Assembly (NCBI GenBank): GCA_030144725.1
Contig: JASKMD010000027.1
Location: 487,796 to 551,795 of the forward strand
Direction: 5' to 3'
DNA: 64,000 nucleotides
DNA from: Haematococcus lacustris
Lineage: Eukaryota; Chlorophyta; Chlorophyceae; Chlamydomonadales; Haematococcaceae
The notes under the pieces were generated by a model that saw nothing but the letters and a program-made list of their open reading frames with translations, ran no database searches and was not told the DNA's origin. Both the position numbers and the translations under genes were made by a program. The stretch's first letter is position 1; every line of letters begins with the position of its first letter. Of this stretch, positions 22,801 to 33,870 are shown piece by piece.

Positions 22801-24220
22801 ACCACCACACAGCGCCGGCGCATCCTAGACCCCTCAATAGCAGCTCCTGTTCGCAGCCTTTCCCAGCACCGGCATAGACAGAGAGTTCCTGCTTCCTAGT
22901 TGACGCCCTATCAGGGAGGCTGGCCAGCAGGTGCCCTAGCACCGGCACATACTGAACCCCTCAATAGTACAGAGAGTCAAGGTCTGGGCGGCAGAGTACG
23001 CTAAGCCCGTTAAGTGTCCTGATACATCGTGAAACGTGGCCCCGCACATATGTGCTTCATATCTCCACGCGTGCTGTGTGCCCCGCACATCCACATGGCC
23101 AATGTCTGCGTGTACTCCCCAAAACCTTCGTCACGTCACCCCTGAGGACCTTTGCAGATGGCTGGACAGGGACTGCAACTCAGCCCTCAACACCTAACGG
23201 TCAGGGGAGGCCCATGGCGCCCGAGGAGAGCCCAAGGCCAAACAGCGGCACCGGCCCTAGGCAAGGAGCACCCCGGCTGCATGTTCCAAAAGCTGTGTGA
23301 CCAAGCACCCCAAGCCCAGGCCCAGCAACTTAAAGCACATAAGTGTCTTTGCTTTGCACTGTTCTAGCTGTTGCTTACATAACTTTCATGCCAACGTCTA
23401 TCGCACCACCTGTTGAGGAGGGTTGTGCCAAGGACTAGGCGAACAAATGACGTGAACAAGACAGTCAAATTCCATATAACATAGCCCACTGTGTTGTAGG
23501 ACATACATGTGCTGGACGAGTCACGTTTGTTTTACTGTTGCATGCATGTTAAGTTAGATGGCATGCTAGGCTGCCAACGGCTAGACTGGAGATGGTCCGA
23601 ACGATGGTCTGGACAAGCAACCTTGGGCAGAGGGGGCAGGCAACACCAGGGGTACCAGGGGCAAGCATAGCAGTGCATGCATGGAGTCATGCAAGCCATA
23701 TGCGTTGTGGCAAGGGAGGCTGTACTGGCATGCATGAATACCTGCTGAGATGAGAAGCAGCATCGTGCCCCTCAAAGAATGGCGAAATCACAAGGGGCTC
23801 TTCGTCGTGGTAGTCTCGGTAGCCAACAAAGGCCAGCCTCATGACAGTGCGTGGGTGCATTCCTTTGATGCCCCGCACGATGCTGTTCACCTTGTCCCGC
23901 ACCTGTTCCAAAAGATGGGAGAGCAGTAAGTAAGGCTAGGAGTGTTGCGATAAGCGGGATGCAGCATTGAGGCATCACACCATGGAGATGCTAGGCTCCA
24001 TACTGCCTGTCACGTCGATCAAGAACACGAGGTCAAGTTGGAAGGACTTGATTAACATTGTCTTGATGTCGCGAGCACGGGCGAGCGATGCTTGGTCCTC
24101 GCGCATCTTCATCCGTGCCAGTTGCGCTTCCAGTTCCGCGATCCTACTGCTATCCGAACCTCCAGATGTCGAGCCATGTTCGTGGGTTGTGCCGAGCGTG
24201 GATCTAAAGCCTCGGCTCAT
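19810..24220 (-). CDS. vWA-domain gene of the alpha-kinase (VWKA-like) type, 3'-truncated, with an internal duplication
   Basis: Exons by reading frame and splice sites: 24220-23981, 23902-23742, 22221-22024, 20907-20811, 19965-19810. Exon 1 opens with a coiled-coil-like stretch (about 25-60) and then LDLVFLIDVTGSM, a MIDAS metal site (D69-T71-S73). Exon 2 has RLAFVGYRDYHDEEP. Exon 4 has VRAEGGDDVAEDVFSGLEAV. Exon 5 has RILVHIADAPCH and DDYLNGDRHNRSIKAIL. This order is that of vWA domains found with alpha-type protein kinases. Phases agree throughout (0, 2, 2, 0). The third exon is a fusion of an exon-4-like start with a second exon 2; it keeps frame, is 198 nt, and could be skipped. No kinase domain follows before the foldback at 19.56 kb, so the 3' end is missing or the gene is a remnant. 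Expression is unknown. Confidence 0.72.
21430..21610 (+). pseudogene. Fanzor/TnpB-like C-terminal fossil
   Basis: Plus-strand reading gives CWWQGQEAAPALGKEYPGL, a stop, then KLCDQAPQAQAQQ. This resembles the C-terminal tail of the Fanzor-like gene at 38.4-39.5 kb. The RuvC-III segment before it is scrambled. It lies in an intron of the minus-strand vWA gene and is part of the 1.72-kb-offset duplication. Confidence 0.5.
23140..23330 (+). pseudogene. Fanzor/TnpB-like C-terminal fossil with RuvC-III motif
   Basis: The reading RWLDRDCNSALNT, followed by a stop and RSGEAHGA, has the DRDxNxALN shape of TnpB/Fanzor RuvC-III. The tail GKEHPG, KLCDQAPQAQAQQ continues in another frame. It is frameshifted and dead, and is the better-preserved partner of the fossil at 21430-21610. 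Confidence 0.6.
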
Positions 24221-25470
24221 CGATGCTAAACAACTGGATGTCGACTGGATGTGTACTATCTTATCTAGAAAGATAGCCTATTTTAGCACCATGCATGTTT
24301 GAAGTCTAAAACAAGTGTTTGCTGCATGTTTGCACGCTATACGGTCTAAGAGCAGTTGCAGCCATGCCAGAGTCACAGCCACGCCGTCAATTGGAGCCTG
24401 GGCTGGGGAGGGACTATCTCAGCACATCCCTGAGAGTAGCGATAGACGGCTAGGCAGAGGGGCATTGACAGCACCGTCAACCCGACGCCGTGCTGGCGAA
24501 CTGGCGCCATGTTAGTGCCATTGCCTGTCTAGCACGCCGTGTTGGGGCATTGCACATGCAGAGCGGTTTGTCAAGCTATAAACCAAGACATTCAGGGCCC
24601 AGCTGTATACTGATGGTGGCGGGACGCCCTCGACGCTGACGAGCTGCGGGCCTCCAAGCTGGACAAGAAGCAAGCGGGTGCGCCGGTGGCAAGAAGCACG
24701 AGCGCGCGCAAGCACCGGCCGCCTGCTGGGCATACAAAAGCCTGCCCTACTGCATGTGCCATGCTGTGTGCCGATGGCTGGAGCAGCGGCAGCAGCCGCC
24801 CACCTCAGAAGTGCCAGGGCAGTCAATGCGTGGCTGGAGCAGGGTTGGTCTCCGAGCCCTCACCTGCCACCTGCCACCTGTCCACCTTCACTTCATCAAG
24901 CTAGACACTTCATCAAGCATCACTTCACTTCATCGAGCTAGACAGCAGAGGGCTGCACAGGGTGTGCACACAGCTTAAGCTGATCAAGGAGCCAGCGGCA
25001 GTCTTCATCAAAGAGCCAGCCCGCAGGGCCAACAGGGACAGGTGGTTCAGCTGGCCTAGGTAAGGCCGGGGTAGCATCCACAGAGCCAGCCCCGAGCCAG
25101 AACTGTGACAGGTGGTTCAGCATAGGCAAGCTGGCCAACCAGGGGTATGAGTTCGACAGGACGGTGGAGACAGCCGGGCATCGTGTTTACTACACACACC
25201 CCTCTCCAGCCCGTCCTTCCCCACCCCTTACGTTCCCTGCAACCTTGTCATGCCCCAGGCCTTGTGAGAACAAGGCCGCAGGGGATGTTCCGCTGCTGAA
25301 CCCCCTGCAGGCCTGCAGACTGGGTGCCACCTAGCAGGGCAGGTGGAACTCCGCCCGGTGCGCCCAGCCTTGATGCAGGGCCTGATGTGGTGCCCCCAGG
25401 TGCCCCCATGCCAGCCCCCACAGCCCCCACCAGCCTCCACCAGTGCCTCCACCAGTGCCTCCACCAGTGC
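24221..25470. other. Spacer upstream of the vWA gene; weak coding-like islands
   Basis: No gene is firmly supported. Two plus-strand islands have protein-like composition: ALDADELRASKLDKKQAGAP near 24629, and RWFSIGKLANQGYEFDRTVE near 25110-25170. An earlier segment ends at a possible donor (AGG|TAAGG, near 25060). I do not recognise them. They may be remnants of the Fanzor-like or another mobile gene. CACCTGC- and TTCATCAAGC-type short repeats occur around 24860-24940. Confidence 0.35.
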
Positions 25471-26014
25471 CTCTGACCAGCTGAAGCTGCCAGCAAAGGG
25501 ATGAGAAGGAAGAAGCCTGGCCTGGGCTACAAGAGGCTGCGAAAGCAAGCCCGGAGGCCTAGCACCAGCAAGAGTCAGAGAGGGGCCAATGCTGTGGGGT
25601 GAGAGAGCTGTGGGGCATGACACATCTAAACAAGGTGCTGCAGTTATAGGCCACTGCAAGCATGGGTGCGAGCCTGGACATGGCAGCATGGGTGCACTAG
25701 CTACGCCAAAGAGGCGTCGTGAACCCCTTCAGCAGAACATGTATGTGCAAAGCGGACAGGGTGGGCAGGGCGGTCACTCAGCAGCAGTGATAGGGTCAGC
25801 GGCTGTTGTGGCAGTTGTGACTAGCAGCCTGACAGCCTCCTATGGCAGTGATGGCAGGCACAAGTGGTGGCGTGAAGGTGCAGGAAGTCACCAGCAGCTG
25901 ATACTCTTCATCGGCACCGCAGGCCTCACAAAACGGGTTGAATTGAGCGCTTTGACGGTGTTGAAGGCATGGCGCCAGGTGGTGGGGAGCCCCAGTAAGC
26001 CCATGCGCTTGTAA
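25470..26014 (+). pseudogene. Fanzor/TnpB-like fossil, rearranged
   Basis: Two segments resemble the gene at 38.4-39.5 kb but in reversed order. LPAKG followed by KKPGLGYKRLRKQ (25488-25550) matches the C-terminal tail. LILFIGTAGLTKRVELSALT followed by VLKAWRQVVGSPSK (about 25898-26005) matches the region QLVVFFGNVGIGVRGG to AKAVLWACHKVVERP. The latter lies in a 141-codon ORF (25589-26014). Stops separate the two parts. A DNA transposon remnant or two overlapping insertions would explain it. Confidence 0.45.
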
Positions 26015-26960
26015 TGAGCCACACGAAATGGACAAGCTTAGTTGCCCCATGCCATGCTATGCCAGCTGCCCCATGCACGGACATGCTACGACATAGAACC
26101 CAGGAATCATACCCGGGTGGTTAGCAGCAGTACAAGCCCGCCATTGACCCTGCCTGTATCACGCTCCAGGAGTGCCACTAGCGACCTGATTGATATGCAG
26201 CATTGGCACGCTACAGTGACAGCATGACTGATGTTTTCTCATTCATCCTCCGGGACGCACTTATTTGAGGTGAACAGTGACAGGTTTATTTAGAGGCCTT
26301 GTGCTTGATTTCACCATGCAAGATCTTACGATCCTGCTGTATTGGGGATCTGGGGGGATCCTTCTGAACATAGACGCTTAACACAATGAATGCGCTACTG
26401 TCCAATGTTACATACCAGGCCTTTCCAGAGGTGGTTTACTATGCTCGGTAGAGCCACGGCACTGGCGATGCAGTCTAGCCATGCAATCAACGCGCTTGTG
26501 ATTCCACAGCATTGGGCCCATGCAGCATACACAACACATCTCGCTATACAATGATGCTTTGTCATGCTGTAGGCCATGCTAGTCTTGCACAACACAACCT
26601 TGTGTCCAACAGCAGCTTCCCAACGTCGAACCTGCCACAGGGCCTGGGATCAGCTTGTCCCATGCAAGCACCCTTATGCAAGGGCGAGGGCAAGTCCAGG
26701 CCACTTGCTAGCATTCAAACAAATGGCCTTTTCCTGCTCCTTAGCAGGATCTTCGGGAATCCACGACCGCTCACAAGCTGACACCATGACCGAGGCAGAC
26801 CCTTCAGAGAGACATCAGTGCCCGGCGCCCACAGCCTGACCTCCAAGGACCTATCTGTAGAGGGCTGGCGTCGCAACTGCCACAGCCCCTGCTCCATGTC
26901 ACCCAGGTGGCTGTTGAGCCCAGTGACGTTCAGCTCACTCACAGGAATTAGCAGTGTCAC
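26015..26960. other. Spacer without recognisable genes
   Basis: Short ORFs on both strands have no domain-like content, and no RNA gene or transposon end was found. Near 26860-26940 the sequence grades into degenerate units of the following minisatellite. Confidence 0.5.
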
Positions 26961-27434
26961 CTGCGCAGTTTCCATGGGCAACTGCGCAGTTTCCATGGGC
27001 AACTGCGCAGTTTCGCATGGCAACTGCGCAGTTTTCCATGGCTACTGCGCAGTTGCCCATGAAAACTGCGCAGTTGCCCATGGAAACTGCGCAGTTGCCA
27101 TGGGAAACTGCGCAGTTGCCCTTGAAAACTGCGCAGTTGCCCATGAAAACTGCGCAGCTGTCAATGGCAACTGCGCAGCTGTCAATGGCAACTGCGCAGC
27201 TGGCAATGGCAGCTGCGCAGCTGGCAATGGCAACTGCGCAGCTGACAATGGCAACTGCGCAGCTGGCAAAGGCAACTGCGCAGCTGACAATGGCAACTGC
27301 GCAGCTGGCAAAGGCAACTGCGCAGCTGACAATGGCAACTGCGCAGCTGGCAAAGGCAACTGCGCAGCTGACAATGGCAACTGCGCAGCTGGCAATGGCA
27401 ACTGCGCAGCTGACAATGACAACTGCGCAACTGC
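26961..27434. repeat. 21-bp minisatellite with palindromic AACTGCGCAGTT core
   Basis: About 22 units with a 21-bp period. The first half reads AACTGCGCAGTTNCCATGGG-like and its core is a perfect 12-bp palindrome. The second half has GCGCAGCTGACAATGGCAAC alternating with CTGGCAAAGG, a 42-bp higher-order dimer at about 27240-27400. Because 21 is a multiple of three, several frames stay open on both strands (for example 26818-27456 plus and 26935-27465 minus). None needs to be a gene. Confidence 0.9.
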
Positions 27435-28230
27435 ACAGGGCTATATAGTAAATTAAGGTCAGCAAGTTAGTTAGAAGAGGTATTCATCGATTGAGGTTCA
27501 GTAGCGACTAACAGTTGCCTTTTGCGAGGGGACACGGGTTCGACACCCCCAAGGTGCATTATATTTTCTTTCTTTCTTCTGCGAATATTTCCTTGCAACG
27601 TCATTGTGTTTCTGCGTTTGTGTACCATGCTCTGGGGCAACGCTGTTGCACAACTTCCCTTCATTTCTCTATCGTTTGTTCTGTGGGTCGTTGTGACAGC
27701 GGTAATTGCTGATGTTGATGGTCAACCTACGGTTGTTTCAGGTTGTTGTGTTGATGCATGGCTAGGTTGATGCCTCAAGCCTATGTTTACACTTGGTTAA
27801 GACCGTGTAAACCTTAACTCATGTTGCCTGTGTCTGAGGCTCATCTCAATGGCTCATCTTAATTAATATAATCATAACCATGACGGGATACTTACTATTA
27901 CTGTAGGTTGGACTCTTACACTGTGTGGACCTTACACTCGTCATCAGGCTCATTTACCAGCATCAAAGACATGAACAACGACAACATCATGAGAAGAGAC
28001 GACATCATGACCAGCTGGCCTACCACCACACCAACATCACCACACAAGGCAACTTGAGCAGCAACAACAGCATGACGCACACCTGCCTATGTGTGCCTTG
28101 CGGTGCAAGTCGTGATGATGTGCAATGGCTATTGATCTGCTAGTGCCATACTCAACCCCTCACTACTGTCCCTTGTGGCGCTTAACCTGTGGAGCCTCCC
28201 CCCCACCCCTTCCCCAGCACCCTTCTGCTC
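27435..28230. other. Spacer; isolated Pol III B-box-like motif
   Basis: GGTTCGACACC at about 27527-27537 fits a B box and is followed by T-rich sequence, but no acceptor or T stem of a tRNA can be drawn. The rest is AT-richer than its surroundings and has low-complexity CAACATCA-type sequence near 27960-28070. No gene seen. Confidence 0.4.
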
Positions 28231-29330
28231 GCCATGTGGCTACTGCTCTGTTGCCATGTGGCTACTGCTCTGTTGTCATGTGGCTACTGCTCAGTTGCAA
28301 CCTGCCACCTGCTCAGTTGCCACATAGCAACTGCTCAGTTGCAACCTGCCACCTGCTCAGTTGCTATATGCCAACTGCTCAGTTGTCACCTGCCACATGC
28401 TCAGTTGCCATGTGGCAACTGAGCAGTTGCAACCTGCCACCTGCTCAGTTGCCATGTGGCAACTGCTCAGTTGCAACCTGCCACCTGCTCAGTTGCCACA
28501 TAGCAACTGCTCAGTTGCAACCTGCCACCTGCTCAGTTGCTATATGCCACCTGCTCAGTTGCTACATGCCACCTGCTCAGTTGCTACATGCCACCTGCTC
28601 AGTTGCTACATGCCACATGCTCAGTTGCTGCATGCCACCTGCTCAGTTGCTACCTGCCACCTGCTCAGTTTCTACATGCCACCTGCTCAGTTACTACCTG
28701 CCACCTGCTCAGTTGCTACATGCCACCTGCTCAGTTGTCAGCTGCCACCTGCGCAGTTGCCACCTGCCACCTGCTCAGTTGCTACATGCCACCTGCTCAG
28801 TTGCCGCATGCCAACTGCTCAGTTACTACCTGCCACCTGCTCAGTTGCTACATGCCACCTGCTCAGTTGCCACATGCCACCTGCTCAGTTGCTACATGCC
28901 ACCTGCTCAGTTGCCGCATGCCACCTGCTCAGTTGCCACCTGCCACCTGCTCAGTTGCCACCTGCCACCTGCTCAGTTGCCACCTGCCACCTGCTCAGTT
29001 GTCAGCTGCCACCTGCGCAGTTGCCACCTGCCACCTGCTCAGTTGCTACATGCCACCTGCTCAGTTGCCGCATGCCAACTGCTCAGTTGCTACATGCCAC
29101 CTGCTCAGTTGCTGTATGCCAACTGCTCAGTTGCAACTTGCCACCTGCTCAGTTGCTATATGCCAACTGCTCAGTTGCAACCTGCCACCTGCTCAGATGC
29201 CATATGGCAACTGCTCAGTTGTCACCTGCCACCTGCTCAGTTGCTATATGCCAACTGCTCAGTTGCAACATGCCACCTGCTCAGTTGCCATATGGCAACT
29301 GCTCAGTTGTCACCTGCCACCTGCTCAGTG
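28231..29330. repeat. 22-bp minisatellite, forward orientation (about 50 units)
   Basis: Unit of the form CAGTTGCNACNTGCCACCTG plus CT, with variants (TACATGCC, CATGTGGC, CAGCTGCC). Since 22 is not divisible by three, one translation cycles through three peptides (CSVATCH, LLSCH, PPAQLP) and all three plus frames are open for about 1 kb (28125-29375, 28361-29356, 28537-29379). I take these as repeat artefacts. Confidence 0.92.
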
Positions 29331-32300
29331 TGGAGGTGGGAAGGTGGTGGTACTAATGCCAAGGTGCCAAGGTAGGTAGGAGAAGGTCTGCTCTTGGCTG
29401 CTGGGAAGGGTAGGGAGGGAAGGGCAGGTGGCTGCGATGCCAGGGAGTAGAAGGCGAGGGGGAAGGGGGAAGTAGGAGGAGGGTGTGGTGTGGTGGGGTG
29501 GGGGATGGGGGGAAGGGAAGGGAGAGGGAGAAAGGTGAGGTATTGAGAGTTACCATCGGACCTGCAGCAAATACAGTGCGCGCTATTGGTTAGGCTGGAT
29601 AATAGTGGACACTATAATGCAAGGGCAAACCACTCACCGCTTACGCCTTGGTGCTCCGTGCTGCGCAATGCGCCTTGCTGGCTCCTTGTATTGGCTCTGC
29701 ACCACCTGCCATATGGCAGCTAGCTCCTGACAACTTATGCCTTGCACCACATGCCGCCTAGCTGCCTCTCCTGGCTGCTGCTCTGGCTGCTAATATTGGC
29801 TTGGGAGGTGGTGGTTGTGGTGGTGGGGGGAAGGGTGGTGGGGCTTGCTCCAGATTGCAAGGCATGGTAGGGGGGGTAATTGGCGAGGGGCATGGGGTGG
29901 GGTGGGGTCCTGGTGGGGTGGGGTGGGGTGGGGTGGGGTGGGGTGGGGTGGGGTGGGGTGGGGTGGGGTGGGGTGGGGTGGGGTGGGGTGGGGTGGGGTG
30001 GGGTGGGGTGGGGTGGGGTGGGGTGTTCCCCTTGGCTGCTCCTGGCTGCTCCCCTTTGTTGCGCCTCCTAGCTGCGCCTCCTGGCTGCAGCAAACACACG
30101 GCAAAGCAGAGGTGAAACTAGGTAATCAGGGCCACTAATCAGCAAGGGGGGCAGCACTCACCGCTCACTCCATGCTGCTCCATGATCACTTATTGGTGGC
30201 TCTTGCCTTGCCCCTACCGTGCTCGTACTAACCTCCTCCTCCTTGCTCCTTGCTGTGTCCTTACATGTTGTTGCTCTATGCCTATGCAACCACCTTGTTA
30301 GTACAAGGCAACACAACCCACATGCAGGGGAAGGTAACGAGGTGGTGGTCGTCATCATTGCACTGCCGCACCTGCACAAGCAGAGAAAGTTGCATGGCTG
30401 CATTGGTGACGCTGGCGGCGAGGGTGGCTGCGTAGTGCTGCGGGGCTGCGCTGGCTATGAAGCTATCTGTGTGGCTGCGAGGTTGGCTGAGACATTGGTT
30501 GCAAGTCAAGATCATCCTGTCAGGATGCTTGCGTGGTGCCTGCAAGGTTGGGCAGCTGCGGGGATGCAAGGCTGGGCAGCTGCGGGGATGCCTTGCCGCG
30601 AGGCGCTCGATGGCTAGTCGAGGCTGTGTGGTCTATGGGCCGTGGCCCCAGGCAAGACTGCGGCGAGCTAGCTGTGTTGCAGGCATGCCGCGATTCTAAA
30701 TGGTTGCAGGCCGCGATTCTCAGGAAAGTTATTCATAACTCCATGATGCCGTTTTTGAAGCGCGCAAAGAAAGGTGTGCTAGGTACCAGCGTCCCAGCAA
30801 GCCTCGCAGCCAGCCTCGCAGCTAGCCTCTCAGCCGGCCAACAACGCAGCCGCAATCTAGCCTGAAGCTCCTAGCCGGCAGCCCCGTAGCTGCCTCGCAA
30901 CCTAGTCACGTAGCCAAGCAACCTAGCCACGACAATACTCCGCCATCCTGCAACGCACCCTGGCAATCTTGCGAGGTGTAGTCGCGTGCGTGCAAGCCGC
31001 GTGCACACAGCGCCACGCAGCTACCCCTTGCTCATCATTGGCGTTGTCCCACTCCATTATCTGCTCAATTGTCTCATTATTTAGCCCTCCTTCATTGACA
31101 CCCCTTCATTGACCCTCCTTCATTGTCCCACCCTTGCCGCAGACATCGCCCAGCCCCTGCCCTCCCAGCCCTTCCCAGGCCTGCCCCTCCCAGCTGCGCA
31201 TCAGGTTAGGTCGGGTCTATGTACTGCCTGCCTGCTGCCCCATCACGGTGAGTACCTTGCCAGTTCCTAGCCGGTGAGTAGCAAGCTCCCTGCTAGTGTG
31301 TTGCAGCTAATAATCCCGACTAAAATGTCACCACGCCCCTTGCTTGCCGCAGGTCTAATGGTTCCACCTTTCCTTCCCGCCTCCTCCCTATCATAACCCC
31401 GCCTCTCTGCTTGTCTCCCAGCGGCAGCCAGGAGCGGTGCTAGGGATTAGCTAGGGCTAGGGAGACGCCTCTCCTCCCCCCCCTCCTACTCTCCCATCTG
31501 CCTGGCCCTAGGAATATGAGCAGCATGGAGTGAGCGGTGAGTGCTGACCCCCTCGCTGAATAGTGATCACTGATCACTCAGCCTCACCTCTGGTTTGCCA
31601 TGTGCTTGCTGCCGGTCTGACGGTCGCACTTAGTACTCCTTCCCCCCCCACGCCCCCCTTCTCCTTTCCCATACCCACCAGGTGCTACCACCATCTACTA
31701 CCACCTTCCAGTCTATCACCCTCCCCTCCCCTCTCCACACTTCTCCTCGTGCCATGCCCCGCTCACCCTCCCGCCACCACCACCCACCATCACCTCCACC
31801 CCCTTGCCCTCCTCCACTCACCCCTCTTCTGCACCACGACCATTTCAAGTTGCATCAGTTATCCATGCTGATTGCACCAGTCTCCTAGGCAGGTTGCACA
31901 TGGCAGCAGCATGGAAAAGGCATGGGAAAGGCATGGCATCACTATGGAAAAGGCGTGGAAACGGCATGGAAAAGGCATGGAAAAGGCATGCACACTAACC
32001 ATCACTCATGTTCATAGCAAGCGCAGGTGCCACCCTGGACAATGGCAGTGGGCATTATCATCACACATGCAGTGGCATTATCAATCCCCCTTCCCTCCCC
32101 ATCACCTCCCCCCTGACGTCCCCACCATGAGCAGCCAGGAGGCAGCTGGCCCAAGGCATCTAGGAGGCCGGGTTTGGAGATTAGTAAGAGCATGGTAAGA
32201 AGTCATTATTAAGAAGTCATCATGGAGCAGCATGGAGTGAGCGGTGAGTGGCTACCTCCTTGTTCGTTAATCGTTACCGCCTCCCCTCACCGCTGGCATG

Positions 32301-32782
32301 CCGTTTGTTTGCTGCAGGTTTTACAGTCACACCTACCCCCCTTCTCCCTCCCCCCCACCCCCCTTCTCCTTTCCCATACCCACCAGGTGCTACCACCATG
32401 GACTACCACCTTCCAGTCTATCACCCTCCCCTCCCTTCTCCACATCTCTCCTCGCGCCATGCCCCGCCCGCCCTCCCACCACCACCACCAATAACCCCTC
32501 CTCCCCTCGCCTTGCCACCCCACCTACCCCACCCCACCCCACCCCTCTGCCTTTGAAGGAAGCGCGGGAGTCACCCTCAGTTCACATAGCTGTCAGATGC
32601 CAATGGACAATGGCAGTGGCATTATCACCACACATGAATTGAGTACAGCCAAAGCACAAGCACAGGGCAGTCCAAGATGGTTTGAGAAGCACTATAATGC
32701 AGCACTATGTTGTCAGCACTATATTGTAAAGCACTAAGTTGTCAGCAAAAGATAGCAATAGTACAATACGTTGTAATTGTAA
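29331..32782. other. Spacer between inverted minisatellites, with simple repeats and a partial duplication
   Basis: No gene recognised. Contents: (GGGGT)n at 29892-30025, G-quadruplex-prone; CCTCGCAGC-type repeats at about 30790-30910; a direct duplication of about 300 bp (31514-31840 and 32222-32500) sharing GAGCAGCATGGAGTGAGCGG at the start and a pyrimidine-rich CCACCAGGTGCTACCACCAT segment. The same leader is present inverted at about 30155-30178. AAGGCATGG-type repeats occur at 31910-31990. Confidence 0.6.
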
Positions 32783-33870
32783 GAGAGCAGGAGCCACATG
32801 GTAACTGCGTAGTAGCCACATGGCAACAGAGCAGGTGCCATAACAAAACTGCGCAGTTGCCACATGAAACAGAGCAGGTGCCATAATGAAACTGCGCAGT
32901 TGCCACATGGCAACTGAGCAGGTGGCAGGTGGCAACTGAGCAGGTGGCAGGTAGCAACTGAGCAGTTGCCTCATGGCAACTGAGCAGGTGGCAGGTGGCA
33001 ACTGAGCAGCTGCCACATGGCAACTGAGCAGGTGGCGGGTAGCAACTGAGCAGGTGGCAGGTGGCAACTGAGCAGGTGGCAGGTGGCAACTGAGCAGGTG
33101 GCAGGTGGCAACTGAGCAGGTGGCAGGTGGCAACTGAGCAGGTGGCAGGTGGCAACTGAGCAGCTGCCACATGGCAACTGAGCAGGTGGCAGGTGGCAAC
33201 TGAGCAGGTGGCAAGTGGGAACTGAGCAGGTGGCATGTGGCAACTGAGCAGGTGGCAGGTGGCAACTGAGCAGTTGCCACATGGCAACTGAGCAGGTGGC
33301 AGGTGGCAACTGAGCAGGTGGCAGGTGGCAACTGAGCAGGTGGCAGGTGGCAACTGAGCAGCTGCCACATGGCAACTGAGCAGGTGGCAGGTGGCAACTG
33401 AGCAGGTGGCAAGTGGGAACTGAGCAGGTGGCATGTGGCAACTGAGCAGGTGGCAGGTGGCAACTGAGCAGTTGCCACATGGCAACTGAGCAGGTGGCAG
33501 GTGGCAACTGAGCAGGTGGCAAGTGCAACTGAGCAGGTGGCAGATTGCAACTGAGCAGTTGTCACATGCAACTGAGCAGGTGGCAGGTTGCAACTGAGCA
33601 GGTGGCAAGTGCAACTGAGCAGGTGGCATGTGGCAACTGAGCAGTTGCAACAAGGCAACTGAGCAGGTGGCAGGTGACAACTGAGCAGCTGCCACATGGC
33701 AACTGAGCAGGTGGCAGGTGACAACTGAGCAGTTGCATGTGGCAACTGAGCAGGTGGCAGGTGACAACTGAGCAGTTGCTACATGGCAACTGAGCAGGTG
33801 GCAGGTGGCAACTGAGCAGTTGCTATTGCCAGCTGCGAAGGTGACCATGGTAACTGCGCAGGTGACGCTG
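32783..33870. repeat. 22-bp minisatellite, reverse orientation
   Basis: Units read GCAACTGAGCAGGTGGCAGG with variants, and are the reverse complement of the 28.2-29.3 kb units. The left end (32800-32900) holds degenerate 44-bp forms with AACTGCGCAGTT, linking this family to the 21-bp array. The right end overlaps the 3' end of the F-box/LRR-like gene. Long minus-strand ORFs here (32705-33745, 32742-33926) are repeat translations. Confidence 0.92.

Larger units (their letters stand above)
20890..23890 (-). repeat. Segmental duplications inside the vWA gene
   Basis: About 700 bp at 21455-22155 is repeated at 23170-23877 (offset about 1.72 kb). It covers a Fanzor C-terminal fossil, an intron and exon 2. 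A second pair, 20890-21110 and 22205-22420, covers the 5' part of the AEDVFSG exon and the intron before it. Together they suggest two tandem vWA genes merged by a deletion joining the exon 4-like sequence to exon 2 near 22150. Confidence 0.75.

Noticed and set aside
27510..27560. tRNA or SINE suggested by GGTTCGACACC followed by T-rich DNA
   Set aside because: Only three or four T-stem pairs and no A box at a proper distance.
26818..29379. Long plus and minus ORFs over the 21- and 22-bp minisatellites
   Set aside because: Open in two or three frames at once because the units lack stops; no non-repeat domain is attached.
29892..30025. Telomeric repeat
   Set aside because: The unit is GGGGT (5 bp) in the middle of a scaffold; the algal telomere type I know is TTTTAGGG.
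26961..33870. CRISPR array
   Set aside because: The 21/22-bp repeats are directly adjacent with no unique spacers, and the genome is eukaryotic.
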